A stretch of 64,000 nt of DNA. Origin: Aricia agestis. Taxonomy: Eukaryota > Arthropoda > Insecta > Lepidoptera > Lycaenidae. Below, one piece after another: positions 11,698 through 22,800 of the stretch; the stretch's first letter is position 1; every line of letters starts with the position of its first letter. Made by a program: the position numbers and the translations under genes. The stretch spans positions 9,059,501 through 9,123,500 of the forward strand of contig NC_056419.1 in the NCBI RefSeq assembly GCF_905147365.1, in the 5' to 3' direction. The notes under the pieces were generated by a model, which did not search any database, was not told the origin of the DNA, and was given only the letters and a program-made list of their open reading frames with translations.

Positions 11698-12504
11698 TTT
11701 TGAATCTGACCTAACCCAGCTTGAAAATATTGTCGTATATACGCGTACCTTTAACAGAGTCGTAAATATCATTTCAAGCAAGGGTTAAGTTAAATTAAAG
11801 TATACGCGTAACGAGTAGCCCGAACAGAGCCTAGGCAATTTGCGAAGTGAGCAAACTCCTCCAAACTTTCCTCTCCTGGGGAACATAAGGCGGCGTCTTG
11901 ACTCCCTTTGTTACACGGTTAATTGTAAACTACATTCTTATAACGACCTGCATTAATATTAGACCACAATGGTGCTTCAGAATATAGTTACAATTGAGTT
12001 TCAGTTGTATCTGGATCTATTTTCAGTACCTACTTGTGTTTTATTAGAGTTAAAAAGAAGAAATCTCAGATTTATAAAGAATAGAATATCATGTTGTTCC
12101 AATATTTTTTAACCTGGTGAAAAATAATTGAATTCTTATTGTTATTTTAACAAGACGTTGCTTGCAACTTTGTTAAAACTATCTTATATCCTTTGAAATA
12201 CTCGTTTCAGTAGTTTAAGCATGAAGTAAAGAAATAAGAGATAGACAGACAGACAATCTTTCGCAATTGTAATACTAGTTAATAGAATAAAGATTTTTAT
12301 CAAATGATTTAATTAGGATGTTCATTTCCTTCCATAAGCCTCATGTCCAGTCTGATGTTCCAGTCTGATTATACATAAATAATACCAAAATCCTAACGAT
12401 ACAATTTATTATAAAAAATGCGGAGACAAAATTGTGTACGAGGCGAGGTGCTAATGCGTTATTAATGTCACTCTACTAATTTGCTCCAGAGGTCACAGAT
12501 CAGA
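11698..12504. other. no gene seen
   Basis: AT-rich spacer with short AGACAGACAGACA microsatellite at about 12242. No coding signal. Confidence 0.55.
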
Positions 12505-12851
12505 GCCTTTAGCGAAGACTTTTTCTTTATCTCTTCTTTACCTATAGAATCGCCGCTCAAAATGCATGAAATTGATATAAGCGTTCGATAATATGAAGTT
12601 CAGGGATGTCAGACGTACCAACTTCTTGGTACACATACCAGGTTTTGGTTCCACGTACCATGTACCAAGACTACTCGGTCCTTGTACGCAAAAATACCAA
12701 GATTGGCCCTCGATCGACAAAAATGCGCTGACCATATAGATTTTTGATCCCTGATGAAGTTGACGTTCAACTCGTGTAATGTCAATCCCATACATTTTGA
12801 TTGGCGATTCTATAAAGAAGCGATAAAGAAAACGTCTTGGCTAAAGCGCCA
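12505..12851. mobile_element. inverted-repeat element, family 5, copy 1
   Basis: The left end carries TTCTTTATCTCTTCTTTACC and ATAGAATCGCC; the right end is the inverted copy (GGCGATTCTATAAAGAAGCG, then ATAAAGAAAACGTCTTGGC). It is about 347 bp with no coding capacity. Confidence 0.7.
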
Positions 12852-13029
12852 GATTGTCTTAATAATAACTGAGCTGACAGCGTATTTTACTAAGTTCGTG
12901 TTGTGCTAACACATTAGTCACCTAAAGCGACTAAATGAGTTGATTGGTGTATAATATCCAACTACGACGAGCTTGAAAGAAGCATAATGAAGTTAGTTCA
13001 AGAAAATTTGCTGAAAAGTTAAATTTAAT

Positions 13030-13080
13030 CCCCCCCCCCTTCCGGCTGTGCGTCACCCCCCCCCCCCCCCCCCCCCGCGC
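13030..13080. repeat. two poly-C runs
   Basis: Runs of 10 and about 20 C flank CTTCCGGCTGTGCGTCA. The runs resemble the homopolymers of the hAT-type element at 11054, and their lengths may be unreliable in an assembly. Confidence 0.6.
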
Positions 13081-13670
13081 CCTCGAAACGTGGTATTTTC
13101 CACTTATTTGATTTATTTACTGTTGCTATGCTATTTTTTTAATGTATTTAATGCAACCATTCAGCGAAATATTCATACTCGTTAAACGGTGTTACTTTAA
13201 ACAACATAGGCTTTTATATGTTTTCCAGTAATCTATAGGTATATAACTATTCTGTGTTTTTTTTTTCAAATTTTGAGACTCAGTATTTTAGAAACAAGGG
13301 AGGTGTGGAGACATGGTTAATTTTCGCCTATTTTCTTACTTAAATAACTTTAAAACTGATTAATTTAAAATTATGAAAAAAAATATTAAATTTTTTTATA
13401 AAGCACCCATTCATTTGATAGGTCACACGATATAGTTTGCAATATCTAATATTTATTCTTTTTTTTTAATTTGCCCCCCAAAACTGGCCTTCATGTTTAT
13501 AATTAATTTATTTACGTTACACATTCGTGTTTGAAATTTGAATCATCAATTACATATGTGTAAAATAACCCTTCGAATGATAGTTTTCATCAATTTCAAT
13601 TTGAAATATTTCCGCAGAATAACCGGTGAACCCACTTTTTTAGGCTCAAAAATCGCAAATCGTACAAAGA

Positions 13671-13734
13671 AATTGGAAAATTTGTATTTTGATACAAATT
13701 GGAAAATTTGTATCAAAATACAAATTTTCCAATT
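13671..13734. other. perfect 29-bp palindrome
   Basis: The left arm begins AATTGGAAAATTTGTATTTT (13671-13699) and its exact reverse complement is at 13706-13734, with six bases between. Open frames on both strands here follow from the symmetry and are not genes. Confidence 0.85.
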
Positions 13735-14093
13735 CGTCTGTCCTCTCAAAAATTGTGACACTTCCGGCAAAAATTACGTTTGATATAATATGGTAATTTT
13801 AAAATGAATTATTTCACATAACTTGTCGGAAAAGTATTAATTTTTTGGTATCAATCGATACACCTGAAGTTTTATTCTACTATATATTCCGAATTAGGTC
13901 AGAATCTTTGAATTTATAAATGTTATATACCTACATCCTTAAAGATTAATATTATGATGCTCTTTCTTATTATACTTATTACTTACACTTTTGTTACAAC
14001 TTACGGATTTATTCTCACTGCTACCGCATCGCTCGTTCTGTTGTACTTCTCTTTCAGACTAATTTAATGTTTATTTAACATTAATTTAATGTA

Positions 14094-14250
14094 CTACCAG
14101 AGAAATTGACTCCTAGGCAGATAAGGGGCCTACATAGTTTGGTCGCGTTACGGCAAACCCAGCCGACAGATCACAATTAACATTGAATTGACATGATCCG
14201 ACCAAATGACGTTGGTCTGTCAACTGCCTAGGAATCAATTTCCTCGATGG
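14094..14250. mobile_element. MITE family 3, copy 2
   Basis: It has the same orientation and length as the copy at 4296, with few differences, and TA within GTAC at both ends. The close match suggests recent activity. Confidence 0.88.
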
Positions 14251-15271
14251 TACATAAATTAACTCTAACACTTCATAAATTAAAGTAAAGTAATCAAAAA
14301 AATATTTCTACCATGACTCTTTTATTTAAGAGTAAGTACATATATTTTATATAGCAGTAAAATACGTTCTAAAATACGTGTCAAATATGATAAGGCTAAT
14401 AACGTAGTTTTGTTCATTAATCATTTAAATTATTTTTGTAAATCTCAAGATAACTTTTTGATGTATTCTACGTATTCCAGAAATAGAAATATGTCAAAAC
14501 CTCGCTAACAACAAAACAAAACTTTCACAATAGAAAAGTTTCTGATTTCATGAAATAATAATATAAGGCGAGGGGATAAAATATTTTACGAAAGTTGCTT
14601 CCTTACTGGTTCATTTACATTTTATAGCAAAAGTAATTCTCAATATGATAATAATATCTATGAATTCTATTTAGTTTATTATAACAATATATTACAACAT
14701 TAGTTCAGCTGTTTGGGCTTGAACACGTTTTGTTATACTCATGTTAGACTCAAGTTATTAGCTCAATATACAATAACAATGTATATTATGTAGGATTTTT
14801 TTTCTTTTGCAATATGTACTTAGCTTAATCAATAAAGTAATAACTTTATATAATCTGTGTCAATAGTCTATGTCTATGAATTTTTGCTTGTCTCTCTCTC
14901 TCAAGTCGCCTTATCGAAAAACTGCTGTGTAATTTGGGTTTAAAGATTGTAGTATAAGTAACGAGCTAAAAAAGTGTTTATCTTAGACCTCCCCTACATA
15001 ATATATAAGAAAAAAACTTTGTACTTTTACATAATTCAGATTTAATAATGTCTATTTTATACTAACAGTAATGTTGTAAAAAATAAAGGTATTCCTCTCT
15101 CGTGACTCAATTAATTTCATTGTACTTACACTTTAATACTAAGTAAGTTGAACTCTTGTAGTATGGTTAGTAAGGTTAAGAAATTTAATAAAAAATTTAG
15201 AAAAGATTATTTTATAAGTTATTTTAATGAGAAAGAAACAACGAAACAATATTAATATATTATTATATAAG
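14251..15271. other. no gene seen
   Basis: AT-rich, close to the probable 3' end of cpo. A CTCTCTCTCT run lies at about 14892. No coding signal. Confidence 0.5.
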
Positions 15272-18200
15272 TTTATTTCCAATCTTTGGACCCTATAATG
15301 CTTTAAATATTACAACACTACCGTTTGTCGAAGCATTAACTAGTTACAGACTTAACAATAATAATGTTATATTTATACGGTCAAATGAAGCGAAGAACAA
15401 AATATTACATCCGTATCCGTATAATCACAATAAGGCATAGAAAGCGTAAACTACAATTATAATATTACTCTACATGATATCATTGAAATCTATAGTCTAA
15501 ACTCTAGCGCATTTTCATCAGAAACCAAAATTGGTACTGTTAAAGTTTTCCACACACCGACAGAATCGGGTTGTTAAGACTTCAGACGTTTCCAGAATGA
15601 ATAGAGGTGTAAGTGGTAACTCGTATGGGGGTAGTAAAGTGGGGGTTGAATAAAAACTTCCATCGAGGATGAGCTCAAATTTATTCGAATTAACAATGAC
15701 GTCTCCAATGCCACAATAGTTCATGAAGTAAGAAAAGGAAAAATTAATGAACATCTATAAAAGTTGTAATAATGATAATTAAGCTAAATTTATCACTATT
15801 TTTACAATGTCATTATGTTTTTTTTCTTAAACCACAATAACACTATACCATCGCTCTAAAAGCATTAAATTATAAAGTCACACAAATCTAACAATTAATT
15901 ACTAACTATATACTTTGTTTTACTTTGCTCGATATACAAATAAGTTCCGGCGACCGCTCGGCGCTCGGCCCCGAACACTCAAACAATTAATACTGAAATA
16001 CGAAGCGAGCTGCTAAAACGTTTTGGTAAGTAAGCCATACGATCGTTAGCCTAAATAACAATAAAAAATAACATTAAAATCTATTGCGAAATAAAGTCGC
16101 GCGCAACTACTCGGGTACTACACTCGCGGGTGATATGACCGCTCCGCCGAAACACAATCTAGTCGCGATATTTCATCGACGTACGAAATCAACACTTAGT
16201 ATATTCGATATTCCGAACGATCGCTCGTTTTTACGCTACTCATATGTATCTCTTAGATTATTTACTTTATAAGGGGCACAGAATTGATATGTTTCCGATG
16301 CGCGGCGTTTGTGTGATACCGCTTCACTTAACCTACTCGCAAGGCGACGCTACACCCCTACTATACCCTATCACATGCGGGCCGATGTCACGCCCTACTC
16401 GAGTAGACGCCGACGTCGTGCGCGTCAAGCGAACTCAAAGACGGTGACACGCCGAAAACGAAGCCGCCGGTCGCGTGACATTCGGCCGATTGCACTCGGT
16501 TAGATAAGGATACGGAATAACGTCTCTATGAAACCGTCGTTTACATCTAATTACATTAATATTACACGATGATATGTATCGAGTAGTCCCGCATTATGAC
16601 GCAGCCGGTCCGCAGCCACTGGACGTCTCTTACTCGCTAGCTACGGTTGGACGGAATCATGGCGGCGCGGGGGTCCTCCACTCCGCATCGGACCCGATCT
16701 CCACGACGAACGATATTCGAGAAGCTTCGAGCGCATTCGAGAGTCGAGATCATTACCGGTACGAGCTCGAACGACGCGAGGATCGAGTCCGCGTTTAAAA
16801 TATACACAACACCAAATCACAAACAACCTAATGATACGCAAAATTTAGTACGCGACCCCGTTTAAATAGCTGTCGATAGTGCAAAGTTTTAAATTATATA
16901 TCAGAACTGTTCAGACGGGGATGCGACTTTTTGAAAATCGAACGAAAATGTAAAATTTTCGTTGTATTCGTTCGCGGCAGTGGAGGACGTCGCGCGCCGA
17001 AGGTTTGGGAGATCGCTACGACACTATTACACGTTTACTTACAAATTACCGTTACATTATATAGATATCAAATTAAATATTAAACATTGACTTAGCTTAA
17101 TTATAACTGACGTTGAATCTTGGATACGATATAAAAACCGATTTAAAAACTTGATGTTCAAAACAACGAACGTAACAAGATATTTTATAAATACATTAGC
17201 TAAATACCCGCAAAGTGTGCGAAGGCGCTGAGGTGGTAAATAGGAGTCAGACAGAGATCGAGGATATGTTTTTAGGGTTAAAAGTTGCATACAAGATCGT
17301 CTTATAAAATGTAAAATCATTTCAGTAGGAGGTGACAGTAAGATAAGTAACAAAGTATGTAAAAGCTCAGTAGAGATAGCGCCAACGCACGTCACACAGT
17401 CGAGAGTCAGGTATAATATTAAAGTTATAATCGTATAATATATATCTGTATCTTTGGTCTACTCGCCACTTCGTCCGGTATATTGAATGTCACAATCACT
17501 ATAAATAACGTATAAAATTTCGCTAAGTCAAAAATTGACGATATTTCTATTAAATATTGACTAAGACTTTCTCATAAGAATTCATACGGATTCCGACGGG
17601 AGGTGTCGAGGCGACGAACTCTTATCCGTCAAAATTATAATCCAAATATCCGAAACCTTATTATTATCTAGTCTAAGCAGGGATTTTTTTTATTTTTTTT
17701 TGTATATTTTTACATGTTTACATTAGCAGAATACGTCTCTAGATACTTACGATATAAACATTAAGATTTCATTTTTGGTTTATTGCTATCTCGCCCGACG
17801 GTCGACCGGCTTTCGGTCGCCGGCGACTAGTCGCCGTTGCCGGTCGCCGGTCGCCGCTTGCGACACACAACTAGCTAAAATAAAAAATATATTAATCTTC
17901 ATTTGATTACACCTAACGCTTCCGGTACGTCATTACATCCGTTATTATGTACGAGTAGATCTCGTTAGACAGCAACGTAACTACGTCCGAACTACAATAA
18001 ATACCCTTACCTAGTATTATATTTACCTATCGGTTACACATTCAAAGTAACTACTTAATTTTAAAAATAGTACATTACCAAAAAAGCTCGTCGAAGCATG
18101 CAAATAGAGTAATCGTTCGCTATGCAGCACGGCGCGGCACGCCGTCCGTTACCATTATAATAATATATCGATTACATAATAATATAGTTTAACTTTCATA

Positions 18201-19585
18201 AGGCCAAGGCTAAATTCTCGCAACAAGACTGAACCGACGCCGCGCGGCGCGCCGCAGCCGCCGGCCCGCCGATACGTCCGCAGTCGACGACCCGAAATGT
18301 TTACACGAGCGAAGATTTCTCGGGGAGATTTGGGGAATTCCTCTCGCGAAAAGGCACAAGACGTGGGGATTTTTGTAAAACAAGAGAGGAAATTGGAGTG
18401 TGCGGAGTGGCGGCGAGCGCGGAGCGGGGTACGGCGCGCCGGCGCCGCGGGAGCGAACGCGCGACCGCGAGCCCGAGGGGCGCCCCGTCCATCGCTTCAG
18501 TTATCGATAAAGTTTATAATATTATTGCATTAATTCATTTACAGATAGAAACATTCGTAAGACCAACACTAGAGTGCCAGCGCTTTAACGAGTGATGAAC
18601 GTTATAAAAATTACTAAGAAAGCGTTAGTAAATATAATTTGAAATAGTCATGTAATTTATATATGCTAACATTATCGAGACTAAAACAAAAGTATCGTTA
18701 TTAGTACATTACAACTTTATTAAAAATCATTTAACTTGAAATATCATTCAACAAAACGTAATCTTTCTATGAAGGGCACCTTTGGTTTTTAGCTTAATCG
18801 AATGAGATATATCCTAAAATGTTTAATTTCTGATATTAACTATATCAATAACAAATCCTCTTAGATGTACAACATCGGCCACGTTAAAAACGAATACTTA
18901 TACAAAATTTGTCATACAATAAGTTAGTTGTAAATAAATCTTATATTACACAAAATGAATAATATTAAATAATTAAGATAATATATATTACTTATGTGAC
19001 GAAAAAAACAAAATTAAATAATATTTTCATCGGAAACAGAAAACAATACATCTGGAATGTTAATTACATTAATTAAGGCTAAATTTGGTATCAACAAAAC
19101 ACCACACCTGACGCTGATGAAAAAAATTATCGATAAGGAGACGGGCGCGTCACTAAATTATCTAATGCAATGGTCGTTGTCGGTTTAGCTAGTCTTGATC
19201 CGCTAGCCGTACGTGTACTCGGGGCCGTCTCCGGCTTGCGCCCCGAAGTGTACAGGATCAAGATAGCGCGTCCCTCAGTTAGCTGGTTGTCAAGTGCCGA
19301 GTGCCACGAACGAACTAATGCTGCTCGCCCTCTTCTCCGCCTTTGGCTCCCTGTCGATGAGAATTCATATTAGTACCTGAACTTCCGAGTAGGTCGTTAG
19401 TTCGTCACAGAAGCGAGCTAGTCTATTGTGCAGGGTGCGAGGTGCGTTGCTTTGACGCCCATGTTCATATTATTCCAGCTCGATGGGATTCAAAGTCGAT
19501 GTTAATACTACACGGTTTCTAAAGTCGGTACGAGCGTATACATCAGAAATTATATTTAAATTAACTTATCGAGAATCTCAAAATT
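15272..19585 (-). other. probable long 3' UTR or 3' flank of cpo
   Basis: The sequence beyond the stop has essentially no transposon relics, in contrast to the dense repeats on either side. It has several minus-strand AATAAA signals, at about 15272-15277, 15680 and 18716, so the 3' end cannot be fixed. It includes unusual CpG-rich blocks (about 17795-17870, 18115-18145, 18235-18300 and 18400-18490) within AT-rich sequence. Open frames here on both strands have no recognisable domain. Long 3' UTRs are common for neural RNA-binding protein genes. Confidence 0.35.
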
Positions 19586-19862
19586 TCACCACACCAAACT
19601 AGTATCTACTTCTTGGAATCGAGTGGTGCATCTTAAAAACCGTGTCGTAATCGTGCATACTTCGTGTGCGAGTATCCAGCCGTTGTGTGCCAACTTGTGG
19701 CGGGCGTATTCGAGGTGGATGGCGCCCTCGGAGCTGAGGAGCAGGGCGCCCTGGAGGCGCGCGAGGGCGGCGGCGGCGTCGCCGGGGGTCGCGAACTCCA
19801 CGAAGGCGACCGGCCCGGAGCCCCCGCCGGTCAGCAGCCGCAGCCGCGAGAAACCCCCGCAG
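19586..19862 (-). CDS. cpo: cpo exon G: end of RRM2 and C-terminus
   Basis: One base completes Ser, then CGGFSRLRLLTGGGSGPVAF, VEFATPGDAAAALARLQ, GALLLSSEGAIHLEYARHKL and a 34-residue tail ending SLVW before UGA at 19586-19588. PVAFVEF is RNP1 of RRM2. The acceptor is ACTGTCTTGTAG at 19863. The exon is strikingly GC-rich at third positions (mostly G/C-ending codons) compared with its AT-rich surroundings. A possible internal phase-0 donor, GAA|GTATGC at 19660, would replace the last residues with those of an unseen downstream exon, so the exact C-terminus is less certain than the domain. Confidence 0.88.
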
Positions 19863-22800
19863 CTACAAGACAGTCACGCTCGCACTCGTACCCCCATGCT
19901 AGCCCCCACTACCCCCACTACCCGCACTACCCGCACGACCATCGATGTTACCCTATCTAATCCTAATTTTTTGTTAAGGTACAAGTTGGAAGCCGACTAT
20001 ATGAAGTTGCAGCAGACGACGTGTCGTCGCGACACGTCATAAGTCATTTCTATGTATTTCTATAGCGGCTAGCTTCGTATCGCTAGCTGCGTAGGGTATT
20101 TCATAGAAATACATACAAACCAGTAGTGTTGCGACGACACGTCGTCTGCAATTGCTTCATGTCGTCCGCTGCCAACTGGCACCTTTACGTATTTCATTAA
20201 AGTGTAGTTTATCTCTAGACCAAGTTATCCTACCCTAGTGTTTTAGTTGAGATTCCCTAAGACTCTTCACTAGACGACGTCATCCTGCCCTAAGTTTTTT
20301 GATTAGATATTCCGTTTATGACTGATGTTCTATTTCGTTAAATAATGTCGCCTAACGGCCCACCCTAATTTCTGAGTGTTTTGTAGTGCTCTAATAATCC
20401 CTCAACTGATAAGTTCTTAAGGCCGCAATCTTAGTATGCTAAACCTGACCTAAAACCTAAACATATCGGCGTCAATGGACCAGATAGACTTCTGCCTAGA
20501 TCTTTCCGTGTATTCTAAGCCTAGATTTTCGTGTACAGACTGAAAAGTTGAAAGCTTCTACACTTGTAGGTGTGCCAGCAAAAAATGTCATGCTAGCAGC
20601 TGCTCATTTTGAAATTAAATCTTTAAAAAATAAATTAACTTAAGTTTACCTTTTCAAGAAATTTGAGAAAATAATTGAATAGTCGTTTTTGGAATAAACA
20701 GAATCTTAAAATAATTAACTTTAATTTGCCTGACATGGATTTATTCGGATCAAAATTTTATGTTCTCATAATATCTATGTAAGCTCTTACAACAATACAA
20801 TTTAAAATTTACTCCAAACGTTCCTTACAACTTTTCAATGTGTTTCGTAGTCACCGTCATAACAGAAAATAAACCAAAATTTTGAGTAAATTTTCGATAA
20901 AGTAATATAAAATTAATAATTAATATAGTGCAGTACAACTGATACATGGTGTGCCAATAGCGTACGACTAGTGTGAGAGTGTTACAGAATGTACGACGTC
21001 ATGCTATAGGTGGTACGGGTGCAAGCGCCATCCCCCGTAAACGACTCGCTAACGGTTACTCAAACGCCACTTAAAACGCTACCCAAGTCACATGTTCTCG
21101 TTAAGGAAACAGTAGACTGTGACTTTAGTGTCTGGTATCTGAGGTATGTTGAAAAAAGTTCATCTATCACATTTTTTTTTTGCGCGCTTTTGATTGGCTA
21201 ATTCCAAGCAGTTGACCAATCGACAACGCTCTTGAAAAGATAAACTCCTGACGAAGAATATGATTGGAAGAAAGTCGAGTAAGAGCAGTTTAAGTAGCAC
21301 TTAAGTGAGGCAATGAGTCGTTTACGGAGGGTATAAGATATATCCCAACGATAGACTGTACGTGATATTCGGTGCGACATGCACTGTGGAAGATACACAT
21401 TTAGTCTCTAATTATATAACTTTTTAGTTTTGCATATCGACTACATGCAGTAGCGAATTCGACTGGAAACGATCATAACAGTGTTTTCTTTAACTTTGAA
21501 TTCGGAATTGTAATAAAGCTATAGTTCTCGACTATATTTTAAACTTGTTGAACTTGAATATTATGTTTGAGCTCAATAATTAATCTTTGTCAATCTCTTT
21601 GTGGTCCCAAAGTCTACATATCCTCAGATAGTTCCAGTCGAAGCCTCTTCGTATTGAATAAGTACATACCTGCTGAATATCTCCTTAAGCTCGTGCTCGG
21701 AGACGAACTGGCCGAGGTTGGCGACAAAGAGCGTGGAGCAGGGCGGCGCCGGATGGGCAGGGTGGCCGGTATGGGTGGGGTGGGCGGGGTGCGCGGGGTG
21801 CGGCTGCGGCGGACCGGCCGCCCCCGGGGAGCCCAGCGCTGGCGCAGGCAGCACGCACGCGCCCAGCGTCAGTGGTGTCTGGATACCGGGGGTTAGATGT
21901 CATTAGGATAAAGAGTGATTTCCAACAAAGTGCAATTTGCGGAAAATATAGACTACCACCAGGCTTAGCATGGCCACCATAGAAAAGTTTATTCTTACGG
22001 TAGACAAAGTGATGGACATAGGAAATCTGTCTGTCCGCGAAAACTGTCAGCGTTTCTATTCTTTCGCATTTCTACTGTGGCCATGCTAAGACTGCAGTTA
22101 TTGCCCGCTACTTAGTAGCATCTCATGACTTTCCTCAGGTCCTTAGTACCACTATACCAATCTTAATTGGTTTAGGGGTATAAACGTGAAGAGGGAGAGA
22201 CAGTCACTTTTACAAATTTTATAAGTAGGGTTTGAAAAAAATTTGTTGATTTTAAAATTTGTTCCTAATACTGAAAACTAGCACACTATTGGCTTTACTG
22301 TTATTAATCCTTCAAGCCCATAAGAGGACCGGTGATCCTGACAACAATAGAATATAATAGCATTTCCAAGAATCCGCGATCGAATGAATTTGTTTTCGTA
22401 AATTTTTGCTATAATACTTTGGCGCTTCAAGTTTAAAATAAGTTCTAGGTCGCAAGATAGACCGTACCAATGTATGAAAAACAAGAAATGTCGATGCGAA
22501 GATATAGCGAGATACATTCATACATATCATTCTCGGATCCATTCAGATAAATATCTTCAAACAGATGGCTTCTGAATAAACTGCACAGGAGCGTAAATAT
22601 ACATTGCAAGCGGGGCACCCGTACTTGCGTAACTCTACATATTCAACACTCGCCGAAATAGAAACCGTCTCCTTTACGCCCGTCAGCGGTATTGTATCGA
22701 ACCGATATTAAATCGGGACACCGGTCGCACGGAGGTTATAATTTTAGGCTACGTATTTCACTGAAACCAGTTAAAGGATTGAAATGGAAACTAGAATAAG

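Noticed and set aside
16574..16798. Plus-strand open frame in a CG-richer region, with overlapping frames on both strands
   Set aside because: Several overlapping frames in both directions arise from low stop density in GC-richer sequence. None has a recognisable domain or splice context, and the region is better explained as cpo 3' UTR.
17057..17395. 112-codon minus-strand open frame below the cpo stop
   Set aside because: Composition is that of AT-rich chance sequence (Leu, Ile, Phe), with no domain, and it sits in probable 3' UTR.
19623..20042. 139-codon plus-strand open frame
   Set aside because: It is the antisense shadow of GC-rich exon G and runs on into the MITE next to it.
21567..21896. 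109-codon plus-strand open frame rich in Gly and Arg
   Set aside because: It is the antisense of the His/Pro-rich exon F.
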